NCBI RefSeq assembly: GCF_000473085.1 | Contig: NZ_KI421497.1 | Location: 36,249 to 100,248 of the forward strand | Length of the DNA stretch: 64,000 bases | Direction of reading: 5' to 3' | From: Azorhizobium doebereinerae UFLA1-100 | Lineage (GTDB): Bacteria > Pseudomonadota > Alphaproteobacteria > Rhizobiales > Xanthobacteraceae | Shown: positions 43,234 to 51,152 of the stretch, piece after piece | Numbering within the stretch: the first letter of the stretch is position 1 | How the letters are laid out: every line of letters starts with the position of its first letter | The notes under the pieces: generated by a model | What the model saw: only the letters and a program-made list of their open reading frames with translations | Databases searched by the model: none | Told to the model about the DNA's origin: nothing | Translations under genes and position numbers: made by a program

Positions 43234-43824
43234 TCAGCCGTGCCCCTCGCGCAGCTTCTGCGCGATCCAGGCGAGGCCGCTGTCCTCGATGCCCATCTCG
43301 GCCAGCAATTCCATGGTCGCCAGCACATAGTCCCGGTTGGGGCCCGACTGGCCGTGCGAGCGGCGCACCAGGTGCAGCTGGTCGTCCAGCGTCAAGCCGC
43401 GGGCATATTGCGGGTGCGCCCGGTTGGCCACATAGGCCACCGCCGGCGCGTCTGCGCGCGCCGCATTGCGCAGCCGCACCCGCCGCATGGTCTCCCGGTA
43501 GACGCCGGAAATCTGCTCGCGCTCGGTGAGATAGGCGTGGGTCACCGGCCAGTCCTGCGCCGCCACGCGATAGGCGATGCCCCGGCAGGAACCGCCGAGA
43601 TCCAGCCCCAGCACCAGGCCCGGCTTCTCCGGCGTGCCGCGGTGATGGAAGGAATAGATGCACAGCGCCCGGTGGCAGCCGATCAGCGTCGCCTCCACCC
43701 GCTCGGCATAGGCAAAGCCGGGGTTCCACATCAGCGAGCCATAGGCGAACACCCAGGGGTCGTGGTCCGGCACCGGCACGAGGCCGGCCGGGGGGAGGCG
43801 GGGGGAAGACTGGTCGGCAGGCAT
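43234..43824 (-). CDS. ChaC-like gamma-glutamylcyclotransferase
   Basis: 196 residues from ATG 43824; ATG 43893 is also in frame and would give 219, with no good ribosome site for either. The family motif WVFAYGSLMWNPGF (glycine loop YGSL) opens the domain. HRGTPEKPGLVLGLDLGGSCRGIAYRV carries the conserved basic residues, and the catalytic glutamate is likely in YLTEREQISGVYRETM. ChaC enzymes cut glutathione to 5-oxoproline and Cys-Gly in the cytosol. Divergent from the DUF2125 gene across 337 bp. Confidence 0.9.
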   Translation of the reverse strand: MPADQSSPRLPPAGLVPVPDHDPWVFAYGSLMWNPGFAYAERVEATLIGCHRALCIYSFHHRGTPEKPGLVLGLDLGGSCRGIAYRVAAQDWPVTHAYLTEREQISGVYRETMRRVRLRNAARADAPAVAYVANRAHPQYARGLTLDDQLHLVRRSHGQSGPNRDYVLATMELLAEMGIEDSGLAWIAQKLREGHG

Positions 43825-44161
43825 GCGGGTCCGGACGTCTGGCGCGGGCTGCGGCGATACCGCCGTGGCCGAGGGGTCTCGATCGGCAAGCATAAAGCCG
43901 GAATTAGGGCATGGGCGGTTCCGCACACCGGCAAATCGCAGATTGCTCCACCCGCCTGCCGCCGCCCGGCCGGCAAAATGCGGGGCAGGCCCATCAAAGC
44001 TGCGGCACCGGGGCGCGTTTGGGTCTTCAACTGGTCCCAAACATGCTCTACAGCCCTGAACCTGCTCTCGACCGCCCCTCGGGCCGGAGGTGTTCGCGTG
44101 GCCGCAGGACCTGCTGCCATCCGGAGGCCGTTGCGCCCAGCGTGAGACACGAAGGGAACGC

Positions 44162-45334
44162 ATGTCTGTCACCGAACCCGCGCCCCGGCGCCGGCGGCCC
44201 TGGATCATCGCGCTGCCGCTGGCGCTCCTCGTCCTCCTGGGCATCGGCTGGTCCGGCCTGTGGGTCTATGCCGCCCGCACCGCCGACGGGGAGATCGACG
44301 CCTGGATTGCCCGCGAGAAGCTGCTGGGCCGCCAGTGGAGCTGCTCCGAGCGCGCGCTGGAAGGCTTTCCCTTCCGCTTCGAGCTGATGTGCCGCGACCC
44401 GGTTCTGGTCACCCAGGGCGGAGACAGCTTCCGCATTTCCGCCGCCGCCGCCCATGCGGTGGCGCAGGTGTGGGACCCGAGCCACATCGTCGCCGAGTTC
44501 GCCTCGCCGGCGCGCATCGAGGACCAGGCCACCGGGCAGGTCTACACCGCCTCCTGGTCGCTGCTCCAGATGAGCGGCGTCGGCGACAGCACCGGCCGCC
44601 CGGTCCGGTTCGACCTCGTGGTCAACACGCCCATGGTGGAGCAGGCGCCGGGCAATGCCTCCGCCACGCCGCTGCTGTCCGCCAAGCAGATCGAGACCCA
44701 CGCCCGCCGCCGTCCCGGCGAGAACGGCGCCCGCGACGGCATCGACTTCGCCTTGTCCATCGCCGGCGGGGAGAGCCCGCAGCTCGCCAGCACCGGCAGC
44801 GCCGGCCCGCTGGACCTGGCGGTGCAGATGACGGTCACCGCCGTGGACGACCTGCGCCCCATGTCGGTGACCGACCGGCTGCGCGCCTGGGCCATGTCCG
44901 GCGGCATGATGCAGTTGCAGGGCTTCACCCTGACCACGCCGTCCGCCGCCGCCAACGCGACCGGCGCGCTGTTGGTGGATGGGCAGGGCCGGCTCAACGG
45001 CCAGCTCGTGCTCGGCTTCGCCGGCATCGAGGACACGCTGAGGAACCTCAGCAAAGCCGGGCTCATCTCGCCGGAATACGTGCCCATCGTCGGCGCCCTC
45101 GCCATGGCGGGCAAGAAGGGCGACGTGGCCGGCCGCAAGGGCGTGACCTTCTCCATCGCCTTCGACCAGGGCGCGCTGAAGCTGGGCAAGATCCCGGTCG
45201 GCATCGTGCCGCCGCTGTTCCCGCCGCCGGTGGCGCCGCTGCCCGCGCCCCAGTCCATCACGCCTCAATCCATCACGCCGCAAGCCGTTACGCCTCAGGC
45301 GCCCGCCCCGGCCACGCCGGCTCCGGCGCAATAG
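44162..45334 (+). CDS. DUF2125 domain-containing protein
   Basis: 390 residues. A single N-terminal membrane helix (WIIALPLALLVLLGIGWSGLWVY) anchors a large extracytoplasmic DUF2125 part that begins with KLLGRQWSCSERALEGFPFRFELMC, a cysteine-bearing segment typical of the family, then beta-strand-rich sequence (TASWSLLQMSGVGDST, FDFALSIAGGE-like). The last 40 residues repeat proline, alanine, glutamine and threonine with three near-copies of QSITP/QAVTP. Function unknown; family restricted to alphaproteobacteria. Confidence 0.88.
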   Translation: MSVTEPAPRRRRPWIIALPLALLVLLGIGWSGLWVYAARTADGEIDAWIAREKLLGRQWSCSERALEGFPFRFELMCRDPVLVTQGGDSFRISAAAAHAVAQVWDPSHIVAEFASPARIEDQATGQVYTASWSLLQMSGVGDSTGRPVRFDLVVNTPMVEQAPGNASATPLLSAKQIETHARRRPGENGARDGIDFALSIAGGESPQLASTGSAGPLDLAVQMTVTAVDDLRPMSVTDRLRAWAMSGGMMQLQGFTLTTPSAAANATGALLVDGQGRLNGQLVLGFAGIEDTLRNLSKAGLISPEYVPIVGALAMAGKKGDVAGRKGVTFSIAFDQGALKLGKIPVGIVPPLFPPPVAPLPAPQSITPQSITPQAVTPQAPAPATPAPAQ

Positions 45335-45347
45335 CGCGCGCGGCGGC

Positions 45348-46283
45348 TCAGCCCGCCGCGCCGTCCTTGATCACCCGGCGGCCGAAGTCGGGCGCCGCCG
45401 TCTCCTGGCCCTGCTCGATGATCGAGCGGCGGATGGCGCGGGTGCGGGTGAAGTGTTCGAACAGCGCGTCGCCGTCGCCGTAGCGGATCGCCCGCTGCAA
45501 GGCGGACAGGTCCTCGGTGAAGCGCCCCAGCATCTCCAGCACCGCCTCGCGGTTATAGAGGAACACGTCGCGCCACATGGTGGGATCGGACGCCGCAATG
45601 CGGGTGAAGTCGCGAAAACCGCCGGCCGAGAACTTGATCACCTCGGAGGTCAGCGTGTGCTCCAGGTGCTCGGCCGTGCCGACGATGTTGTAGGCGATGA
45701 GATGGGGCACGTGGGAGGTGATCGCCAGCACCAGATCGTGGTGCTGCGGCGACATGGTCTCCACGTTCGCGCCCATGCCCCGCCACAGCGCTTCCAGCGC
45801 CGCCACCGCCTGGGGATCGGCATCGGCGGTGGGCGTGACGATGCACCAGCGGTTCTCGAACAGGCTGGCGAAGCCGGCGTCGGGGCCGGAGAATTCCGTG
45901 CCCGCCACCGGATGGGCGGGAACGAGTTGAGCATGGGCCGGCACGTGCGGCGCCATCATCTCCACCACCGCCGCCTTGACCGAGCCGACGTCGGAGAGGA
46001 TCGCGCCCGGCTTCAGGGCCGGACCCACCTCCGCCGCCACCGCGCCCGACGCGCCCACCGGCACGCAGGCGATGACGATGTCCGCGTCCCGCGCCGCATC
46101 GGCGGCGGTGTCGGCCACCACGTCGGCGAAGCCCAGCTCGCGCACGCGCGCGCGCACCGCCGGATCGCGATCGGCGACCACCACCGTGCCGGCCAGCCCC
46201 TTCTCCCGCGCGGCGCGGGCGATGGACGAGCCGATCAGCCCGGCACCGATGACCGCAAGGCGCCCGACCAGGGGCGCGCTCAC
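45348..46283 (-). CDS. tyrC: Prephenate/arogenate dehydrogenase
   Basis: 311 residues. NAD-binding motif [21 protein letters not shown] is at residues 9-29, then [13 protein letters not shown], the substrate histidine in [16 protein letters not shown], and the catalytic-domain segment [23 protein letters not shown] with the conserved His. It oxidatively decarboxylates prephenate (or arogenate) in tyrosine synthesis. Its start overlaps the hisC stop by 4 bp, and the chorismate mutase gene precedes hisC, forming one aromatic-biosynthesis operon on the minus strand. Confidence 0.92.
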   Translation of the reverse strand: MSAPLVGRLAVIGAGLIGSSIARAAREKGLAGTVVVADRDPAVRARVRELGFADVVADTAADAARDADIVIACVPVGASGAVAAEVGPALKPGAILSDVGSVKAAVVEMMAPHVPAHAQLVPAHPVAGTEFSGPDAGFASLFENRWCIVTPTADADPQAVAALEALWRGMGANVETMSPQHHDLVLAITSHVPHLIAYNIVGTAEHLEHTLTSEVIKFSAGGFRDFTRIAASDPTMWRDVFLYNREAVLEMLGRFTEDLSALQRAIRYGDGDALFEHFTRTRAIRRSIIEQGQETAAPDFGRRVIKDGAAG

Positions 46284-47416
46284 CGCTCCGCCCCGGCCAG
46301 GAAGTCGGACAGGGCCGCCACCACCAGGCGGTTGGCCTCCTCCGTGCCGATGGTCATGCGCAGGCTATTCGGCAGGCCATAGGCGCGGACCTGGCGCAGG
46401 ATGATGCCGCGCCGGGTCAGGAAGGCATCCGCCTCAGCGGCGGTGCGGCCGGGCGAGGTCGGGAAGTGGATCAGCACGAAGTTGCCCACGCTGGGCGTGA
46501 CTTTGAGGCCGAGCGCGGTCAGCTCCCCGGCCAGCCACGGCAGCCAGCGGTCGTTATGCGCCACCGCCTGGTCCACATGGCCGGCATCGGCGATGGCGGC
46601 GGCGCCGGCGGCGATGGCCGGGGCGTTCATGTTGAACGGCCCGCGCACCCGGTTGAGCGCGTCGATGACGGCGGCCGAGGACACCGCCCAGCCGATGCGC
46701 AGCGCGGCGAGGCCGTGGATCTTCGAGAAGGTGCGGCACATGATGACGTTCTCGGCCGAGAGCGCCAGTTCCAGCCCGGTCTCGTAATCGTTGCGGCGGA
46801 CATATTCGCTATAGGCCGCGTCCAGCACCAGCAGGACGTGCGGCGGCAGCGCCGCGTGCAGGCGGCGCACCTCGTCGAACGGCAGATAGGTGCCGGTCGG
46901 ATTGTTGGGGTTGGCCAGGAACAGCACCCGCGTGCGCGGCGTCACCGCGGCGATGAGCGCGTCCACGTCGGCCACCAGGTCGTCGGTGTCCGGCACCGCC
47001 ACCGGCGTGCCGCCGGAGGCCAGGGTGGCGATCTTGTAGACCAGGAAGCCGTGGGTGCTGAACACCGCCTCGTCGCCGGGGCCGATATAGGTATGGGCGA
47101 TCAGGCCCAGCAGCTCGTCCGAGCCGGCGCCGCAGATGATGCGCTCGGGATCGATGCCCATGGCCTTGCCGATGGCCTCGCGCAGCACGCTGGCCGAGCC
47201 GTCGGGATAATCCTGCAAATTGGCGCCGGCGGCCTGGTAGGCGGCGATGGCGGCCGGGCTCGGGCCGAGCGGCGTCTCGTTGGAGGAGAGCTTGAACACC
47301 TTCTCGACGCCCGGCGCGTGGCTCTTGCCGGGGACATAGGCCGAGATGGCCATGACGCCGGGGCGCGGCTCGGGGCGGGCGGGGTGACGCTGGGTCTCTT
47401 TGGCGGGAACGGACAT
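46280..47416 (-). CDS. hisC: Histidinol-phosphate/aromatic aminotransferase
   Basis: 378-residue PLP enzyme of fold type [19 protein letters not shown] near residue 40, [43 protein letters not shown] and the Schiff-base lysine in [20 protein letters not shown]. HisC2-type enzymes next to tyrC and chorismate mutase often serve tyrosine and phenylalanine synthesis as well as histidine. Overlaps tyrC by 4 bp and lies 13 bp after the chorismate mutase gene. Confidence 0.94.
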   Translation of the reverse strand: MSVPAKETQRHPARPEPRPGVMAISAYVPGKSHAPGVEKVFKLSSNETPLGPSPAAIAAYQAAGANLQDYPDGSASVLREAIGKAMGIDPERIICGAGSDELLGLIAHTYIGPGDEAVFSTHGFLVYKIATLASGGTPVAVPDTDDLVADVDALIAAVTPRTRVLFLANPNNPTGTYLPFDEVRRLHAALPPHVLLVLDAAYSEYVRRNDYETGLELALSAENVIMCRTFSKIHGLAALRIGWAVSSAAVIDALNRVRGPFNMNAPAIAAGAAAIADAGHVDQAVAHNDRWLPWLAGELTALGLKVTPSVGNFVLIHFPTSPGRTAAEADAFLTRRGIILRQVRAYGLPNSLRMTIGTEEANRLVVAALSDFLAGAER

Positions 47417-47429
47417 ACCCTACTCCACA

Positions 47430-48290
47430 TCAGGGCCGGGCGGAGCCGGCGCTGTCCATGCCGAAACGATAGGGGGCGGCATGGCTCCCCACGGGAATGA
47501 AGGACCGCACGCTGGCGCCGCTCTGGCGGAGCGCGTCCAGCACCGCGTCGCGGGCGCCGGGCTCGCGCACCGACACCAGCAGCGCCGCGCCGTCGAGCGC
47601 GCCGTCGGACACCGCCAGCACGTCGGCCAGCGCCGACACCGCCGCCGCCGACTTGGCGCTCCATCCGGCGACCCGGACGCTGAAGGTCTCCACCTCCGTC
47701 ACCGCCGCGTCGGCGATGGGATGGGAGACCACGAACACCGGCAGGCCGGCGGGATGGTCGGCGCGCTCCACGAACGGCAGGCGGGCGATGATCTTGGGCG
47801 CCTGTTCCGGCTCCAGCGCGGTCCACCAGGCATCGCTGCCGGGCACCATGGCGGCAGGCAGCAGGCCGAGGTCGCCCTTGGAGGCCTCCACCGTCTTCAC
47901 CACCGCCCGCGCGCCCATGTGCGGCACGAACGGCGCGGTAAAGCCGAAATGGAAGCGCGCGCTGTCGCGCATCAGCGGCTCGCCCACCGACAGGTCCGCA
48001 TGCACCGCATAGGGCGCCTGGACGTAAGTGAAGGTGGAGATGATGACGCGCCAGATGCTCTCCACCGTGTCGAGCGGCAGCAGCCCGCGATGGCGCTGCA
48101 CCAGGCTGCGCATCATCGAGGCCTCGCGCGCCGGACGGAACGCGGAGCCTTCGGTCTGGGTGCGCTTCACCTTGACGAGGCGATCGATGATCTCGCTCCG
48201 CTCCATGAGCAGGCGGTGCATCGTTTCGTCGATGCGGTCGATCTCCGCGCGAAGGTCCGCGAGGGAGGGTGTCTGAGCTGCGTCTGTCAT
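47430..48290 (-). CDS. Chorismate mutase (AroQ type) with C-terminal regulatory-like domain
   Basis: 286 residues. The N-terminal 95 are AroQ: DLRAEIDRIDETMHRLLMER, VKVKRTQTEGSAFRPAREAS and RHRGLLPLDTVESIWRVIIS. It converts chorismate to prephenate, the substrate of TyrC two genes downstream. The remainder (SKGDLGLLPAAMVP, LPVFVVSHPI, ALLVSVREPGARDAVLDALR) resembles the prephenate-dehydratase-like plus ACT-type layout seen in alphaproteobacterial chorismate mutases, but without a clear dehydratase TRF motif, so phenylalanine synthesis by this protein is doubtful. The start at 48290 was chosen by domain onset. Confidence 0.88.
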   Translation of the reverse strand: MTDAAQTPSLADLRAEIDRIDETMHRLLMERSEIIDRLVKVKRTQTEGSAFRPAREASMMRSLVQRHRGLLPLDTVESIWRVIISTFTYVQAPYAVHADLSVGEPLMRDSARFHFGFTAPFVPHMGARAVVKTVEASKGDLGLLPAAMVPGSDAWWTALEPEQAPKIIARLPFVERADHPAGLPVFVVSHPIADAAVTEVETFSVRVAGWSAKSAAAVSALADVLAVSDGALDGAALLVSVREPGARDAVLDALRQSGASVRSFIPVGSHAAPYRFGMDSAGSARP

Positions 48291-48405
48291 GGGAACCCGA
48301 GGATTGCCGCGACCTGTAGCGGGAGATGGGCGGCGAATCAAAGAATTGTTGCACAAGGCAGGCCCGCATCCCGCGCACGGCCGGCGGGCCCGGACAAGCA
48401 TCGCC

Positions 48406-49893
48406 ATGGACTTCCCCGCGCGGATGGGCGATTGCGGAACATGGAGCGGGAGGCGGCAGGTGGCGGGCGCAATACGCGAGACGCTCTATTACACGGTGGG
48501 CCTGGTGGTGCTGCGCGCCATCGGCCTCGTCATGCTGCCGGTGAACACCTACTTCCTGTCCAGCGCCGAATACGGCCGGCTGGAGGTGATGCTCTCCTTC
48601 ATCGACGTGGGCGCGCTGCTGTTCGGCCTCGCCTTGCCCTCAGCGCTCGCCCGCTTCGTCGGCGATGCGCAGACCTGGGAGGCGCGCAAGGCGGTGTGCG
48701 CCGAATATGCCGGGCTGGCGCTGCTCGTCTGCGGCGTGCTGGTGGCGCTGGGCGCGGCATTCTCCCATCCCATCATCGGCCTCCTGCCGGAGCCGGTGAC
48801 GCGCACCGAATTCCTGCTCCTGCTCGGCGCCATCTGCCTGGAAGGCGTGCTCGGCGTCGGGCTTACCTGGATGCGCATCCGCGGCGCGGCGCGCACCTTC
48901 CTCATCATGAGCCTCAGCCGCGCCTTCGCCCAGGCGGCGGTCACCGCCACGCTGCTGGCGCTGGGCTTCGGGGTGGAAGGGGTGCTGATCGCCTCGGCCA
49001 GCGCGGCGCTGGCCCAGGGCGCGGCCATGATGGTCTATCTGGCGCGGGACTGCGGCATCTCGCTGCGCTTCGTGCGCTGGCGGGAGATGATCGTCTATTG
49101 CGGCCCGCTGCTGCTCTCCGCGCTCGCCGCCTTCGTGCTCGGCTCCTACGACCGCTGGGTGCTGGCGGCCAATGTGACGCCGCAGGACATCGCCCTCTAC
49201 GGCGTCGCCGGGCGGCTCGGCGTGCTCACGGCGGTGCTGCTCCAGCCGTTCCACATGTGGTGGTTCCCCAAGCGCTTCATGGTGCTGGCGGAGGAGAACG
49301 GGGCCGAGCGCAGCGCCGACATCGTCTCGCTGGGCTATCTCATCGTGCTCGGTGCCATGGCCGGGGTGAGCCTCGGCGGCCCGTTCGCGGTGCATGTGCT
49401 GACCCGCGAGGCCTATTGGGGGGCGAGCGGCTTCATCGCCTTCATCGCGCTCAACTACGCCATCCAGGAGACCGGCAGCCTGCTGGAGATCGGCTGCTTC
49501 CTGCGCAAGGACGGCTTCGCGCCCCTCATCATCAACCTGATCGGCGCCGGCATCGCCATCGCGCTCTATTACACGCTGATCCCGACCTATGGCGTGGCCG
49601 GGGCCATCGGCGCCACATTGGTCGCCCAGAGCATCCGCGTGCTCATCACCTATGCGGTGTCGCAGCATTATGCGCCGATCCCCTACCGCTTCGCCCGGCT
49701 CGGGCTCGTCACCGCCATCACCGTGGTGCTGACCGCGCTCGCCACCTTCGCCCTGCCGCCGCTGGTGCTGCCGCTGGCCGGCGTGGTCATCCTGCCGCTG
49801 ATCGGCTGGATGGCGGTGCGCTTCAAGCTGCTGCCCCGCATCGACCCGGCCGAGCTGCCCGAACCGATCCGCCGCCGGCTGAAGCTGGGGTAG
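48406..49893 (+). CDS. Polysaccharide flippase-type membrane protein (Wzx/MATE-like)
   Basis: 495 residues, about twelve to fourteen hydrophobic segments: TLYYTVGLVVLRAIGLVMLP at the start, then GALLFGLALPSALARFVG, ALLVCGVLVALGAAF, LLLSALAAFVLGSYDRW, GYLIVLGAMAGVSLGG, INLIGAGIAIALYYTL and VVLTALATFALPPLVLPLAG. The pattern and length fit the polysaccharide biosynthesis (Wzx/MurJ-like) exporter superfamily that flips lipid-linked sugars. It lies 7-8 kb from the exopolysaccharide cluster at 56601-64000, separated by the purine genes. ATG 48424 and GTG 48462 are alternative starts. Confidence 0.85.
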   Translation: MDFPARMGDCGTWSGRRQVAGAIRETLYYTVGLVVLRAIGLVMLPVNTYFLSSAEYGRLEVMLSFIDVGALLFGLALPSALARFVGDAQTWEARKAVCAEYAGLALLVCGVLVALGAAFSHPIIGLLPEPVTRTEFLLLLGAICLEGVLGVGLTWMRIRGAARTFLIMSLSRAFAQAAVTATLLALGFGVEGVLIASASAALAQGAAMMVYLARDCGISLRFVRWREMIVYCGPLLLSALAAFVLGSYDRWVLAANVTPQDIALYGVAGRLGVLTAVLLQPFHMWWFPKRFMVLAEENGAERSADIVSLGYLIVLGAMAGVSLGGPFAVHVLTREAYWGASGFIAFIALNYAIQETGSLLEIGCFLRKDGFAPLIINLIGAGIAIALYYTLIPTYGVAGAIGATLVAQSIRVLITYAVSQHYAPIPYRFARLGLVTAITVVLTALATFALPPLVLPLAGVVILPLIGWMAVRFKLLPRIDPAELPEPIRRRLKLG

Positions 49894-49961
49894 CCGCTCC
49901 GAGGAGCCGCATTGCGCGCCTCGCCCCCGGCGGCCATACTCGGCAAGGTTGAGGAACGGCC

Positions 49962-50228
49962 ATGAGCGACACCACCATCGACGTTCAGGAGCAGATCGCC
50001 CGCATCGAGCGGATGCAGGAGGAAACGCGCAAATTCGTTGCCGAGAGCCACAAGCTGGCCGCCGAGCAGCAGAAATTGATGGCGGAGCAGCAGAAGCTGA
50101 CCGCCGAGGCGTTGAACGCATCGCGCGAACACGCGCTGGCGCCCTGGCAGGTGGCTTTCGCCGGCATGGGCGCCGGCGCCGCGCTCGTCGGCGCCACCAT
50201 CGCGCTGATGAAGGTGCTCGGCGGATAG
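49962..50228 (+). CDS. Small coiled-coil membrane protein
   Basis: 88 residues. A coiled-coil helix (VQEQIARIERMQEETRKFVA) runs into near-repeats EQQKLMAEQQKLTAEALN at residues 35-52, and one membrane helix (FAGMGAGAALVGATIALMKV) ends the protein. A GAGGAACGG ribosome site precedes the ATG by a few bases. No family recognised; small proteins with this layout often sit next to flippases or phage holins. It follows the flippase gene by 68 bp. Confidence 0.7.
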   Translation: MSDTTIDVQEQIARIERMQEETRKFVAESHKLAAEQQKLMAEQQKLTAEALNASREHALAPWQVAFAGMGAGAALVGATIALMKVLGG

Positions 50229-50324
50229 CACCGGGTGCGAGCGTCCCGGCTCCGGCGTGCTTCTTGCTTCGCATGCGGGAGAATGGGAAACCGGAGGCAG
50301 CCGGTCCCCGCAGCGCGAAGGCCC

Positions 50325-51152
50325 ATGGATCTCAACACCGTCTCCGCCCTCCACCGACCCCGGACCCGTGACGAGATCGGCCCCTGGCAGGCGGGCGATG
50401 CCTGGCTTGCGGGCGGCACGGTCCTGTTCGCCGATCCGAACCCGGGGCTGAGCCGGCTGATCGACCTCACGGCCCTCGGCTGGCCCGCGCTGGCCTTGAC
50501 GCCGGACGGGCTGGACATCGCCGCCACCTGCACCCTCGCCGAGCTGGAAGAGCCGCTCTTGCCGCCCGGGGCGCGGATCGCCGGCCTGTTCCCGGCCTGT
50601 TGCGCGGCGCTCTATGGCGCGTTCAAGGTGCGCACCGCCGCGACCATTGGCGGAAACCTGTGCACCGCGCTCGCCGCCGCACCCATGGCCGCGCTCATTG
50701 TGGCGCTCGACGCGCGCCTCACCCTGTGGCCCGCCGCGGGCGGCAGCCGGCAGGTGGCGGCGGCGGATTTCATCCTCGGCCTGCAGCGCACAGTGCTGGC
50801 ACCGGGCGAATTGCTGCGCAGCATTCTTGTGCCGGCTTGCAATATGGACCTGCGCTGGGCCTTCCGCCGCATCGCCCTGAACGACCTCGGCCGCTCCGCC
50901 GCGCTCCTCATCGGCACGCTGGCAGCGGACGGCCGCTTCGCCCTCACCGTCACCGCCTCCACCCCCCGGCCCCTCCGCCTCGATTTCCCGGCCCTGCCTG
51001 ACACCGCAGCACTTCTGGCCGCGCTCGACGCCGCTATACCCGCCGACGGCTGGTATGACGACGTGCATGGCGCGCCCGCGTGGCGCCGCGCCATGACACA
51101 GCTTTTTGCGCAGCAAATCCGCAGCGAACTGGCCGAGGGCGGCCCGGCATGA
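50325..51152 (+). CDS. Xanthine dehydrogenase family FAD-binding subunit
   Basis: 275 residues of the molybdopterin-dehydrogenase FAD-binding family (CoxM/XdhB-like medium subunit). The FAD loops are GDAWLAGGTVLFADPNPG near residue 30 and the second AATIGGNLCTALAAAPMAA near 105, both standard. The C-terminal domain (LRWAFRRIALNDLGRSAALL) follows. It hands electrons from the Fe-S clusters to NAD or another acceptor. Overlaps the following catalytic-subunit gene by 4 bp (ATGA). Confidence 0.92.
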   Translation: MDLNTVSALHRPRTRDEIGPWQAGDAWLAGGTVLFADPNPGLSRLIDLTALGWPALALTPDGLDIAATCTLAELEEPLLPPGARIAGLFPACCAALYGAFKVRTAATIGGNLCTALAAAPMAALIVALDARLTLWPAAGGSRQVAAADFILGLQRTVLAPGELLRSILVPACNMDLRWAFRRIALNDLGRSAALLIGTLAADGRFALTVTASTPRPLRLDFPALPDTAALLAALDAAIPADGWYDDVHGAPAWRRAMTQLFAQQIRSELAEGGPA